Notes: generated by a model not told the origin, from the letters alone. 64,000 nucleotides of DNA from Chionoecetes opilio (GCA_016584305.1 JACEEZ010001805.1:62001-126000); one strand, 5' to 3'. Counted from the first letter of the stretch, positions 41,301 to 51,185 are shown. Made by a program: numbers and translations.

Positions 41301-41696
41301 GAAGAAAATCATAGGAACTCATTACATGGCGGAATGGCTACAATTTTAGCCGATATCAGGTGTAATTTTTGGATAAATCATGGTAGACAGGCAGTCAAAT
41401 ATTACCTCAAATCTCTCATTAAATATAATAGATCTGAGTGTAGACTAGTCTCCTATCTAGGTCCCCCTGAACTTCCCGCTGATAAAGAGATCCTAAAACC
41501 ATTTGAGGTCAATGGTGATGACTATACTGGGGATACTATAACATCAGGAGATAACTCTCCCCCCGATCAAGTATATGTCAGCATATTCACTGGTACCTCT
41601 ATCAGAGCTGTTAATTTTAAAATAGCTAAAGACCACTGTGCCGAAACCACTATTGAAATGTTCCGGCGCTATGTGGCCTGGGGTGATGTCACATGA
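38376..41696 (+). CDS. BEL/Pao zinc knuckle, protease and partial integrase fused through an 18-bp repeat array
   Basis: Open for 1106 codons without a native ATG at its start. Cysteine clusters come first (CVLCEGEHRPSTC, CLTCLRGKHASNACP, CRKCKQSVHNIALCP). Then an aspartic protease with MFDSGAQRSFISREI and IIGADYFGRYL. RT and RNase H are missing. GLWFKGPTWLKEC, which normally lies after RNase H, comes next, then about 79 units of a six-residue repeat (VNTPCR/VNTPCK; 39640-41058). It resumes at RTIQKQVFPEEYQLLT, then an integrase zinc region (HRNSLHGGMATILADIR) and a partial core (PFEVNGDDYTGD, FTGTSIRAVNF), stopping before the second catalytic Asp. It cannot support retrotransposition. Translation of the array is unproven. 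Confidence 0.7.
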   Translation: MGSYPAPVTQIKQPVITIQTSQPTSKPLRPTQIIDTIPSSRATTSSEVRIINCVLCEGEHRPSTCNIYSDCYKRVERLMRLRNCLTCLRGKHASNACPISLRTCRKCKQSVHNIALCPNSDNNSDPTVVKMAVTNKSSSAAVPTAELKVCHNGNAVIVKTMFDSGAQRSFISREIVELLQLPIINKVNIAISGFLANNEAQTYDIVQPLVQLGRYKCRVAAVVVNNIGISLTVNGLKDTAEMLRDNGVKLVSNTFKDVDGPFQLIIGADYFGRYLRKVIKIHNVSMFTSAGGKVIMGPIPHTHTVEQESIPSHAQPLLITRIGTTFLPTPISEVLEESGIPVHNEYIATNENPNNNVSRGDNNLKLNTGLWFKGPTWLKECNNNPNMVSTQSDISEDIIREPELIPDPVIDIERFSLLSNIPCRVNTPCRVDTPCKVNTPCRVDSPCRVNTPCRVNTPCRVDTPCKVDTPCKVNILCRVNTPCKVNTPCRVNTPCKVNTPCRVNTPCRVNTPCKVNIPCRVNTPCRVNTPCRVDTPCKVNTPCRVNTPCKVNTPCKVNTPCRVNTPCKVNTPCKVNIPCRVNTPCRVNTPCRVNTPCKVNTPCKVNIPCRVNTPCRVNTPCRVNTPCKVNTPCKVNIPCRVNTPCKVNTPCRVNTPCKVNIPCRVNTPCKVDTPCKVNIPCRVNSPCRVNTPCKVNTPCKVNTPCRVNIPCRVNTPCRVNTPCKVDTPCKVNIPCRVNTPCRVNTPCKVNTPCKVNIPCRVNTPCRVNTPCKVNTPCKVNIPCRVNTPCKVNTPCRVNTPCKVNIPCRVNTPCKVDTPCKVYIPCRVNSPCRVNTPCRVNTPCRVDTPCKVDTPCKVNIPCRVNTPCKVNTPCRVNTPCKVNTPCKVNIPCKVNKRDSSDPLKFCIRTIQKQVFPEEYQLLTSASPHRNKLTILGLFLDHEGIRCRGRNFQADLPNKTCHPILIPKHHHLTKLLVEENHRNSLHGGMATILADIRCNFWINHGRQAVKYYLKSLIKYNRSECRLVSYLGPPELPADKEILKPFEVNGDDYTGDTITSGDNSPPDQVYVSIFTGTSIRAVNFKIAKDHCAETTIEMFRRYVAWGDVT
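39640..41058 (+). repeat. 18-bp minisatellite, about 79 units
   Basis: The unit is TTAATACTCCCTGCAGGG or the variant with CTGCAAGG. The GCAGGG form contains the perfect 10-bp palindrome CCCTGCAGGG. Unit length is a multiple of three with no stops in several frames, hence long open frames on both strands. Higher-order periodicity of five units (90 bp) and a longer repeated block are visible. Confidence 0.97.
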
Positions 41697-41919
41697 AGCG
41701 GAACTTCAGTTTTCGCCGGCCCCCAGTGTGGAAATTATCCATAAACCACCCTCTCATAATTGGTAGAGTTTTGTTTCCCCCCCCCCCCCCTTGTGAGTGA
41801 AGTATTTTCCGCTCGTGATGTATAGGGATGTATATATATAATTATACAGTAAAAGCCTTATAACTCGGAATTTGATATAACTTGGCATGGCAGACAGTTT
41901 TTTTTTTTATTATTTTTTT

Positions 41920-42225
41920 TTTTAGGGCCGGATCAAGAGCTGTGGGGGCCCTGGGGCTCGGCTTTTGTGGGGGCCCTATATTCGCATGAAAATTAAGCAC
42001 TTTTGTGGGTATTTTGAGGCCTATGTTTGGCAAAGAACTATTAATGCATAGACTGGTATTCAGAGATAAAGGATGAAACAGAGACAGGCAAATATGTTTG
42101 GGTTTTGTAAATTGCCAATGTTTTTAATATTACTGCTTAAAGCTAATATACATATGGTGGGGGCCCTTTTGGTGGGGGCCCTGGGGTTAGAGCCCCGGTA
42201 GCCCCCCCCTTAATCCGGCCCTGGA
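41920..42225. mobile_element. Possible hAT-type MITE (AGGGCCGGAT ends)
   Basis: AGGGCCGGATCAAG at left and TTAATCCGGCCCTGG at right are inverted. The interior repeats GTGGGGGCCCT. No clean duplication seen. Confidence 0.5.
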
Positions 42226-42437
42226 CTGACACCTGTGATTAGAGGCTCATGCCGCCCCCTGTGTCCTCCCATGCACTCACAGTCGAAGGTGGAGTTAATG
42301 GACAGGGCATGTGGGTGTTCTTAGGCCACTCGACGGTGCAGAAAGATTTCAAGTGGATTTATGGGTCTCACTCGGGATCGAACTCGGGTCTTCGAGAACG
42401 CCACCCGGTGACGCTAACCACTCTGCTACCGCCTCAC
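42226..42437 (-). mobile_element. SINE family 1, head half
   Basis: Minus-strand head (GAACTCGGGTCTTCG; AACCACTCTGCTACCGCCTC) plus part of the body. Confidence 0.75.
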
Positions 42438-42899
42438 CTAAACTGCATCTCATGGTTTTCACTCGGCATATCATGCCCTCACAACTTCTTGTGTGAACAT
42501 GTAAACAGAAAGTCGGCAAAAAATAATGTATCTCGGCATATTGATGTTATAACTGCATTTCTTCGCTTACACTCACTTACCGTTCACTGGTAAGTTTAGT
42601 TTTTATGCTTTTAATGTACTTTTTTATTTTTTATTTTTTTATTTTTTATAACCATATCGGAGAAGGACATTGCATAACTCGGCACATTGAATAACTCGGG
42701 AAGGGCCAGAGCCCCTATCATGCCGAGTTATAAGGCTTTTACTGTAATGGTATTGGGTAATAATTAAGGTAATTTAAGTAAATGATTAGTACAGTAAAAC
42801 CCTTATAACTCGGCACTGTATAACTCGGAATTTGATATCACTCGGCAAGGCATAGACAAAGTTATTTTTTTTTTTTTCTCTTTTTTTTTTTTCTTTTTT

Positions 42900-43240
42900 T
42901 ACATCTATGCCTATAGCGCGTGTAGGCAGTGAGCTCCAGGGGTGGGATGGTAGGCCCTGGAGGCTCACTCAAGGGCTGTGATGGTTGGCCCTCGCCAGTG
43001 GTGGCGCAGGCAGGATTCTTATAGTGACACCTGTAATTAGAGGCTCATGCCGCCCCCCTGTGTCCTCCCATGCACTCGCAGTCGAAGGTAGAGTTAATGG
43101 ACAGGGCATGTGGGTGTTCTTAGGCCACTCGACGGTGCAGAAAGATTTCAAGTGGATTTATGGGTCTCACTCGGGATCGAACTCGGGTTTTCGAGAACGC
43201 CACTCGGTGACGCTAACCACTCTGCTACCGCCTCCCCTAG
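42900..43240 (-). mobile_element. SINE family 1 inside fold-back copy 3
   Basis: Full body and head on the minus strand, next to a T-run marking the tail. Confidence 0.85.
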
Positions 43241-43918
43241 ATTGCATCGCTTGGTTTTCACTCGGTATATCATGCCCTCACAACCTCTTGTGTGAACATG
43301 TAAATAGAAAGTCAGCAAAAAATAATGTATCTCGGCATATTGCTGTTATAACTGCATCTCTTTGCTTACACTCGGCAAAGCCTTAGTCGTATAAAGTAGT
43401 GTTTTTGTCCTTTTGACCTTTCCTGCAGGCTCAGGCTCTTCAATTTCATTGAAGTCTCCCTTCCTGCTGGAGACACCCTTGCGTGATGGAGCTGACATCT
43501 TGAAATACAGTACTGTATGATGTAATCCCAAAACACGTAAAATAGGTGGCAAAGTAAAGCAAAGGTCAGGAACCAGCGCGTAGGCTGTCAGCTGCTGAGC
43601 CGTGTTTATGTCGTCCAAGCACCGTCTTGGATACGAATTCCGTTTTTTGTCGAAATTAAAAAAGGATTGGTTTCTGCTTAAAAAACACAACAAGCTTGGT
43701 AGGAGCCGAAATAATAATCAATGCAAAACATTGCAAACAATATCACAAAGTAGTATAACACATTTCAGCAAGTGTTATTGGATTGGGATTCGTAATCCAA
43801 GACGGTGCTTGGACGACAAAAACACGGCTCAGCCTACGCGCTGGTACCAGACCTTTGCTTTACTTTGCCACCTATTTTACGTGTTTTGGGATTACATCAT
43901 ACAGTACTGTATATCAAG

Positions 43919-44116
43919 ATGTCAGCTCCATCACGCAAGGGTGTCTCCAGCAGGAAGGGAATGGAATTGAAGAGCCTGAGCCTGCAGGAAAAGGTGAAAG
44001 TACTGGCAAGGATGGATGCAGGTGCATCCATGCATGCTATTTGTGCTAAGTTTGATATCAAATCCAGAACATTCTACCCGTTCACTGGTAGTTTTTATGC
44101 TTTGACAGTACTGTAG
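43919..44116 (+). pseudogene. Tigger/pogo transposase N-terminal fragment
   Basis: MSAPSRKGVSSRKGMELKSL, SLQEKVKVLARMDAGASMHA and ICAKFDIKSRTFYPFTG. First HTH only; the DDE domain is absent. A mirror copy on the minus strand starts at about 43499 and is shifted after 20 residues. Confidence 0.75.
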
Positions 44117-45298
44117 TTACATTTTTTTTTTTTTTTTTACCCATATCAGAGGAGGACATTGCATAACTCGGCACATTGAATAACTCGGCAAGGGCCAGAG
44201 CCCCTATCGTGCCGAGTTATAAGGGTTTTACTGTACTGGGATAGGATAAATTAATATTCCCAGTGGTTAATAAGCATTGCATTTAAATAATTAGCACCTT
44301 AATTTGGAGCGCGGTCATTGGCTGCCGCCCATTAGATACTAGCCACTAAGATTTCTGGACGTGGCTATAGGTAGGGTGGCCGCTAGCCGCTGCCCATCAG
44401 AGAATCAGTACACTCCGAGCCCTTGAAAGGATAACATCTAATTGTTAATAGATATGCTGGACTAAAAGGACAGTACACTCCACACCTCCATCGAGTTAAT
44501 ATCTCCTCTCTTATTAATATGAAGAGATGTTGTACATACTTTAATTTGTACATATAGTGATAAAACAATAGGACATGTGTTAAGAATCAACACACTGATG
44601 ATAGCCGTGCGTCAGTAATTTGGTGTGAAAGCCCTTCTGACGCCGTAACGAAACACTCGCTTCCAGCCCACCGCCTCTGTCATACACGGGCGGCCTCGAT
44701 CCCGGCGACCACTGCGGATCACAAGACCATTGCAGTATTGATCCAAACCTACAGCAGTAATTCAACCCACTATCCACCGATAAGTATCCTAGTTAGTTGA
44801 TTAGCTGGGATGATGTGTCGGGTGATAGCCATGGGTTTGATTGAATAGGTAAGAACTTTCAAATTAAATATGTATGTGACATAAATTCCCACATCATCTC
44901 TTGCTAAATCAGCTTCTGCATCAATTTTTTTTTTCTCCCTACCAAATACTTGTCTATACAGGGGTCTTATCTGCCCATGTATGGAGTATACTTCTCATGT
45001 TTAGGGTGGGGCTCCACTCATACAGCTCTTCTTAACCCTAGAACACAAACTATTTTCTTTACCCTCCTAACATAAACGTTGGTTGTGACAAACCCATTTT
45101 TGGAAAAATAAAAAAACACATTTATGATCAAAATTTCATAAATCAAAAGATATACACATAAAATATAACCTTTCTACACTAATTTGAGAAACCAAATAAC
45201 ACCATAAAAAAACAACGTAATCCTGCAGGGGCGGAAAAAAAACTAAAAAATGGCAACAAATTCTACATGGGTATATGTTAAATTACAACAAGCTTATA

Positions 45299-46359
45299 CA
45301 GTCACCGCAAATAGAAATCGGACCTGCTTTGCAACTGGTTGCATAAACATGAATATCATCAAGAAAATAAATAATACAAACATATTAGATAATACATATT
45401 TAAAAAAAAAATATATATTTTTTTTTTTTTGATAGATTTTTTGAAAGGAAGAACAAAGCTCCATGACCTCTTAAATCACTGAAACATCCCCAAATCATGA
45501 CAGATTCGGGGTGCTTCACAGTGCGAACTGTGTTGGCAGGGTCGAATCTACTGACTGAAGGTGGTCGTCTTACTGTGGTAGAACGGCCCTGAATACACTT
45601 GAATGTGTCAATTCATCCGACCACATGACCTTCCTCCAGTCGTCAGCTGTCCAGTGGAGGTATTTCTTGGCAAAATCCAGTCGAGCTTTCTTCATACGAT
45701 CCATCAGTAAAGGTTTGCGTGCAGCACGGCGGCAGGGAAGCTTGAGGTCCCTCTGGAGACGGTGTTGGATGCAGCGGATGGATGCGTCTTTTAGCAGGGT
45801 TGGATTACTTTTTTTTAGCTGAGAAGCTGTAAGATGAGGGTTTTTACGTAGTTCTCTTCCAAGAAGACGATCTGTAACTTTGGAAGTCTTCCGTGGGCGT
45901 CCAGGATAAGGTTTTGTTGGGGGAACAACATTGAGTGGTGCCCCACAAGCACCAGCCAGCAGCAACATTACGGTTGACTTCGCTCGGCGAGTACGCTTAC
46001 AAATTTCTTTAATAGGCACTTTTTCTTGCCTCCAGGCTAATATGCGAGCCTTCTCCCCCTTAGTCATGTGTGCACGACCCATATTTAGTGAATATATAAA
46101 GAATTAAAGGGCAAAAAGTGCTCAAGTCAAAATATTGGGAAAACGGGGCAAAGAATACCAAAGCATTAACGTCTCCCCTTGCTGTCTGGGTCGGCACTGA
46201 GCGTGAGTTTTACACACCTCCCACACTACCCGCCCAGAAGAGTTACTAGATATCGCCAGCCAACTCTACCTCAAACCATAGGGCGGGATACACTAGTAGA
46301 ATTCGGACCGCTAGACTGGTTTCTTATGGGATAGGTCCGATTTCTATTTGCGGGTATTG
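45299..46359 (-). mobile_element. Tc1-like transposon
   Basis: Ends CAGTCACCGCAAATAGAAAT and ATTTCTATTTGCGGGTATTG beside TA. Encodes a truncated transposase on the minus strand. Confidence 0.85.
45460..46082 (-). pseudogene. Tc1-like transposase, truncated
   Basis: From the ATG at 46082: MGRAHMTKGEKARILAWRQE, a bipartite HTH (VPIKEICKRTRRAKSTVMLL), the linker GRPRKTSKVTDRLLGREL, then RCIQHRLQRDLKLPCRRAAR, KARLDFAKKYLHWTADDWRK and the first catalytic Asp in VMWSDELTH, after which the frame breaks. A short continuation (SVMIWGCFSDLRGHGALF) lies at about 45460-45520 in another frame. The later DDE residues are missing. Full-length members have about 340 residues, so roughly half remains. Inactive. 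Confidence 0.8.
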
Positions 46360-46650
46360 TACTATAAAAGCTAGAGACTTGTCCTTTGGTGTCCACTCTC
46401 CCAAGTTCCATGACCATCTGCTGTGGTCGCCACAACGCTCTGACACAACCGCTCACTGTGATAGAGACAGACAGAAAAGGGGCATGTTTTTTTTGTCAAA
46501 AATTGTCATACATGCAATATATTATTTTTAGTTATGTGCCCCTGTAAATTTGCACTACATGACGATTATTCCTCCATAAAGTTATACCCCTTCTTTCCAA
46601 CGTGATTTATATATAAATATATAAGCTTTGCAGACTACTTTAGTACTTGC

Positions 46651-47100
46651 CTAAAGTTTCTCGCACTTGACACAGACAGCGTAGTAGAAGCTTTTTAAGA
46701 CAGGATTCCAACACCTGTGGCACCTGAAGCGTGTCTTCCTGTAGCTGCGTGACGGGCACTCCTTGCAGCACACTGGAGGATGAGCACTCTGTGTAACCAC
46801 TGGCTCTCTTATGTTAGCAGTGCCTGGTGAAGGGAGCTTACAGATGTCGGTGATGAGTGTCTTGATGGGTCTTGGAAGGCTGTGATTGTTTAGCCTCTCC
46901 TGTGCCCATGGTTTGATGAACGCCCTTGCTAAGTCCTGTATATATTGCCACCTGATCAACTTCTTGTCACCTGTCCTCGTCATATTTTCAGTGTGTATAA
47001 TCCAGGAGTTTATCACAACACCATTCAACATGCCATAAAAGACACGTTGGCCACCTCCTTGTCACTACTCACAAAAGCCAACGCACCATGTGGTATTCAT
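46651..47100 (-). pseudogene. piggyBac-like transposase C-terminal part
   Basis: RVFYGMLNGVVINSWIIHTE is the late transposase core helix. FIKPWAQERLNNHSLPRPIK is the linker. The end is a cysteine-rich zinc module (CCKECPSRSYRKTRFRC, HRCWNPVLKSFYYAVCVKCE). Together these are typical of piggyBac transposases, whose C-terminal cross-brace zinc finger binds the transposon ends. The catalytic DDD core is absent; the frame is cut at 47103 by another element, and no continuation is found beyond 50311. Confidence 0.75.
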
Positions 47101-47532
47101 TATACAGTGGTCCCTCATGTGTGGCGATTTAATTAGTCTAGCCAAACCAGCGGCAAAAGTTAATTTCGCCAAACTCGAATAGTACTTTCAATGGGAAAAT
47201 TAGCCATTAGTGTTTGACGAGGCCCGAGTTCACTCGGTTTCAATTTTGACCTCCATTTTCGTACTTTAACTGCTTAAAAGCAAAGACATTATGCATGAAA
47301 CATTAACAGCAATACAAAAGACAATAGATAATAGGTAACAGATGTTATTTACTATGAATTATTTAGAGTTAGTCCTGCTGAGACGAGTGAGTGTGGTGGT
47401 TGTGTAGGCGGTGGTGGTTGTGGCTGTGTGTTTACCTTTCTTCCACTCTCGTTTCTCTGCTTTTCTGCCCTTGTACTTATCGTCACCTGGCTTCCTCGAA
47501 CCACCACCACCATCAGTACTTGTAGATGCCAG

Positions 47533-50044
47533 TTAGCCTGGTCCAAAAAAGGAAAGTTGAGAAATTGTTCGCTCCACAAGTTTGATTTTGTTACACTGTT
47601 CCTAAGTAACATTCAGACCAATTTTCAGGACATTGCGTTTAATTTTAGGGGTCGCGCAAAAAGGCGTCTTTCGACGACATAAGAGAAATTGAAGGGATGT
47701 TAATTTATGTTCTTCTTTCGCATAGCATAGCTCCTATTTTCTATGAAAACAGAATAACTGAATCAATAATAATGCTCTACAATTTAGCAACATCCCTCTT
47801 TCATCAGTTCCCCCTTGGTCGGAGCAGGGAGGCGGCGACGGTGATCTGCCACGAGGCAGAGAAGGTATTGTTTCTGCTTTTCGTCCTTGGTCAGCGACGC
47901 GTTAAAGGTCTGGACGAGGGAAACTGCTCTTTCTGCTGCGTCGTTCACGACCTTCAAAGAACCCGCAGACTTCTTCATCTCCAGGAACGTCGTGTTCGTC
48001 TCCCACGTTCCGGGGTCTTCCTTCAAGAAGGACGATTTTGCCTTCATCCCCTGCTCAGCAATGACGCTAAACATCTTCAGTGTCCTCTTGGTCACGAACT
48101 CGTCCAGCTCGACTCCAATCTCTGGGACTCCTTGCAAGCGACGGGGGCACCCTGGCTTCTTCTCTCGCTCAAGGTTGGTCACCATCTTGCGCTTCGTCAC
48201 CACGTCCACGTCCTCGTCGAAGAACGCCAGTCCATTCAGGTGCTCCGCCAGATACCAGAGATGGTGTGCAAAGGCGGTGATGGCAGCATCTGCGATCTCT
48301 TTGTTCGGGTACGCTCGAAGGGTTTGGAGGAAGTCCAAGTCATTGCGGGGGGCCTGTACGCCACGCGGAGCCTCGTTCCAGAACCGGACGTAGATCAAGG
48401 CGACGAAAAGCGAGTGATCTGACGGCACGCGATTCCTTGGCAGCTAGACAGAACTGGTCCCGGAAGAGGAAGATCTTTAGGACGTACAATCCCTTCCCCA
48501 TCCACCGCGCGTGATGCGTCGGGCCTGGGGGCCGAAACTTGGCCTGCTGGTCACCCCCTCCACCCAAGAAGAGGAGGCTCAGGCTGAGGAACTCGGCGTA
48601 GTCTGCTCGCACTTGCTGCTCCTTCATAGCCTGCTGGATGTAGGAAACCATGTCGATGCGCTGCTCTTCCAATCTGTGGTCACGGAGCATCTCGCTGGGG
48701 GCACCAACGTACACCTCTTGGTTGACGTTGGGCCACTTCATCTTGAACCTCTTGAAGAGTCCAGTTTCAGGTCCTCCCGTCGGACCGAAAACTACCTTGA
48801 AGACACTGGAGAGGACGATCTCCAAGACATGATGACGACAAGCTGTCCACACGAGTTCCCTCCCGAGTCCTTCTTCGATCAGCGTACAGGCTCCACGGTG
48901 GATACCCGTGTTGGAGGCGGTCGTATCGAAGACCAGGCCTTGAATATGAGGACGGAGTGACCAACCGTCAAGAGCCGCCATGCATGCCGCCGCTTGTGCC
49001 TCCCCCGTTCCCCTTTCCGTATTCGGCACAGCCAACTTCTCGAAACCGCCCGAGCCAGTAACGAGCACGGCCACACGGTCCTACGTCCCCCCATCCCCAG
49101 TGTAGTCTGGGAGAACCTTGCCGTCCCAGTGCAGGAGAAGCAGGCCTTTGGGGGTGAAGTCTTCTCGATCTTGAGTGTCCGCTTGAAGCCGTGCCTGCCG
49201 CCTAGATCGCCGGACTGAGCTTCTGGAGAGGGTAATATTCGAGATATGGCCAAGGGCCCCTGCCACGGCTCCTGCCATGAACACGGCTCCACGGTCCGAA
49301 AGGTTGACTCGATCGAGGGCTGATGCGACAGCAGGGGAGGCGAAGATGTTCTTCCGTCATTTGGGATGAGGCGCAGACGCTGTCGAGCAGCCGGGAGTAG
49401 GAACGAAGTCTTCGTCGTCCTGGGACTCGAGGTTGGAGGAGGACGTGGAAGTCAGCTGAGCCGCTGCCACCGAGGATGAAGCTCCTCTTCAAAGGTCATC
49501 TGCGCCATTACGTCACTGGCTCCGATGTCAAAGAGATCGCCGAGGGAGTCCTGGAAAATCCTCGCCTGTGTGTCGCCTCGCTTTCGGCTCTTCTTGAGGT
49601 TCTGGTATGCCCGCATCAACTTCTCCAACTTCTGCACGCAGGAATCCAACCGCTGGGTAGGGATCCTTGCCCTCGTCCAGATGGCGCAGCAGGCTTCGCA
49701 CGTCTTCTTGAAGCTTTCCGGGAAAGGCAGGTTCTGCTTCAGATGAAATAATTGTGACATGCGAAGTACGTCACCTCGCGTCGGAAGCCGGGCAGTTGAG
49801 AAAAAATTGAGGGGACTGTCTAATAACCACCATTCCGGTGCACTTCGTGTACTCGGTGCTGAGGACGCCATCTGCGAAAGAGAAAAACCAAAGATGAAAT
49901 TTTGCGCGGCCTTTAAATCTGCATGAAATCGTTCAAATTTTGGCACACAGTACAGGCATATATAGTGGAATAAAAATAGCCTTGTAGAGTGCACTTCCTT
50001 GAAACTTTTGAAATTTACATGTATTTTTGGACCAGGCTATTTAA
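47533..50044 (-). mobile_element. DNA transposon with TAGCCTGGTCC ends and RNase H-fold-type transposase
   Basis: Inverted ends TAGCCTGGTCCAAAAA (47534) and TTTTTGGACCAGGCTA (to 50039). The uninterrupted site is seen in copy 1 of the host element (TGTAGATGCCATAGTC), and ATGCCAG is present on both sides (47526-47532 and 50045-50051). That suggests a 7-8 bp duplication, compatible with hAT-type insertion. GC content is higher than its surroundings. Confidence 0.75.
47784..49871 (-). pseudogene. RNase H-fold-type transposase, frameshifted
   Basis: The start is set at MASSAPSTRSAPEWWLLDSP (ATG at 49871). Then a helical region (LEKLMRAYQNLKKSRKRG) and SLGDLFDIGASDVM. After frameshifts: ASALDRVNLSDRGAVFMAGA, SRSSVRRSRRQARL and LLLLHWDGKVLPDYTG (likely first acidic residue), then LVFDTTASNTGIHRGACTLI (second Asp), TACRHHVLEIVLSSVF (a CxxH-type motif as in hAT and related transposases), GLFKRFKMKWPNVN, PTHHARWMGKGLYVLKIFLF and, in the last frame, HHLWYLAEHLNGLAFFDED and VVNDAAERAVSLVQTFNASL followed by TKDEKQKQYLL. 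I know this architecture from many uncharacterised arthropod and cnidarian proteins. At least two frameshifts; inactive. Confidence 0.65.
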
Positions 50045-50315
50045 ATGCCAGTCTTAGCACGAAACGCCAAAGGTACCATCACTTGGAGCAAAAAACAGCG
50101 CAGTCGTCAAGATGGTTGCCGGGAAGATAACAAACACCAACATGGTCGCTTGCGGGCGGTGCATTCTGGGCCGATGTCATTCTGTGACGTCAGCGCACGT
50201 CTCGCCAAAAGTTAATTTGAAGTGCCAAATTCGGACTCTGGTACCATATCCAACCTATCGCCAATACTGTGTTTCGCCAAGCTGAAACTCGCCAAACGCG
50301 AGGGACCACTGTATA

Positions 50316-50790
50316 CTCAAGTGGAGGCTGTGGCCAGGTGGTTAGTGTCTTGGAGTTGTGAGCTCGAGGTCGCGAGTTCATGTCCCGCCGGGGGCAACTC
50401 TTTCAGCCATCTTTAACGCAGTGGCCGGATGACTAGAACCTGGTAGTGGTGACCACAAGGTCCCGAATTCAAGTCCCGCCAGGAGCAACTGTTTCTTCCA
50501 TCGTCGAGTGGCCGAAGCTACTCACATACTACCCATAAACCTCACCTTTGACTGCAACTGCAAGTGCAGCGGAGGGCACAGAGGGGCAGCATGAGCCTCA
50601 GATAAAATCATCCCAGGCGTCACTATAAAAATCCAGCCTGCGCCATTACGGGTGAGCGCCAACCATCACAGTCCTCCATAATATGCAGAGCCAACCACCT
50701 TAACCCTCAAGGAAAGAAAATTAAACCTAAAGAAGGAAGATAATAGCCTATAGGCACTATAGGCCCCAACTTTAGAAAAAAGAAAGAAAA
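50316..50790 (+). mobile_element. tRNA-derived SINE, family 2
   Basis: GGCTGTGGCCAGGTGGTTAG A box, CGCGAGTTCATGTCCCGCC B box, second B-box-like motif CCGAATTCAAGTCCCGCC, then the common body and CTATAGGCACTATAGG end. Confidence 0.85.
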
Positions 50791-51185
50791 AAATTGTCCT
50801 CATTAACACTTCTCATCTCCAGTTTTCAATAATTTAACAATAAAAGTCACTGAAGAGCAATATATACTAGTCACGTACATATTTTATACAATAAAAACAA
50901 ACATCGGGTTTGTTACACCCCACGCTTAGTACGGCAAACTAAACGTATGGGTAGTATGTGGGCTTAAATTTGTACGGCAAACCAAACGTCGGGTGTGACA
51001 CCCAAAATAGGTCTATGGAGAATCCCCATCGAGCCGAGCGACACTACCTTCCCTGACCACAACAACACAACGACTGAGAGTACTGGAGCGGGCAGGCGCG
51101 CTGCACTTATGCCCACCAAGAGATCACGTGGTTTCAATGGCGTCGGATGTGACACACCCGACGTTTGTGTTCTAGGGCTTCTTAA

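Larger units (their letters stand above)
41847..42744. mobile_element. Fold-back Tigger-like element, copy 2 (deleted)
   Basis: CAGTAAAAGCCTTATAACTC and GAGTTATAAGGCTTTTACTG, TA on both sides. It contains a hAT-like MITE and a SINE family 1 head, but the transposase N-termini are deleted. Confidence 0.85.
42792..44233. mobile_element. Fold-back Tigger-like element, copy 3
   Basis: CAGTAAAACCCTTATAACTC / GAGTTATAAGGGTTTTACTG, flanked by TA; the empty site GATTAGTACTGGG is in the 5' LTR. The palindromic interior has divergent MSAPSRKGVSSRKG starts at about 43499 (minus) and 43919 (plus). The plus copy reads on through VKVLARMDAGASMHAICAKF and DIKSRTFYPFTGS. Holds SINE family 1 (42900-43240). 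Confidence 0.9.
35704..44893 (+). mobile_element. BEL/Pao-type LTR retrotransposon, internally deleted
   Basis: 5' LTR 35704-36537, PBS region at 36541, gag/protease/integrase remnants 37939-41696, a purine/pyrimidine junction (CCGGCCCCCAG) and a 3' LTR 41727-44893. Termini are TGTGG...CCACA and the 5-bp duplication TCATC is exact (35699-35703 and 44894-44898). Insertions are a TIR element in the leader and two fold-back elements in the 3' LTR. RT and RNase H are absent. Confidence 0.85.
41727..44893 (+). repeat. 3' LTR of the BEL/Pao element, with two insertions
   Basis: TGTGGAAATTATCC to AAATTCCCACA. Removing 41847-42744 and 42792-44233 with one TA each leaves about 823 bp, close to the 834-bp 5' LTR, and restores GATTAGTACTGGG and AATTATAATGG exactly as in the 5' LTR. 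Confidence 0.85.
47105..50311. mobile_element. Tigger-like TIR element, CAGTGGTCCCTC family, copy 2
   Basis: CAGTGGTCCCTCATGTGTGG to CGAGGGACCACTG beside TA. The interior matches copy 1 (3003-4133) before and after the inserted element at 47533-50044. Confidence 0.85.
45036..51177 (-). mobile_element. piggyBac-like DNA transposon, broken
   Basis: Inverted ends CCCTAGAACACAAAC / GTTTGTGTTCTAGGG. The flanking duplication is CTTCTTAA (45028-45035 and 51178-51185), which includes the TTAA expected for piggyBac. The Jockey reading HTALLNRIPSKAF is restored by excision. Subterminal motifs GGGTGTGACACCC and CAAACGTCGGG recur near the right end. A Tc1-like element, a CAGTGGTCCC element holding a further transposon, and a SINE lie inside. 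Confidence 0.8.
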
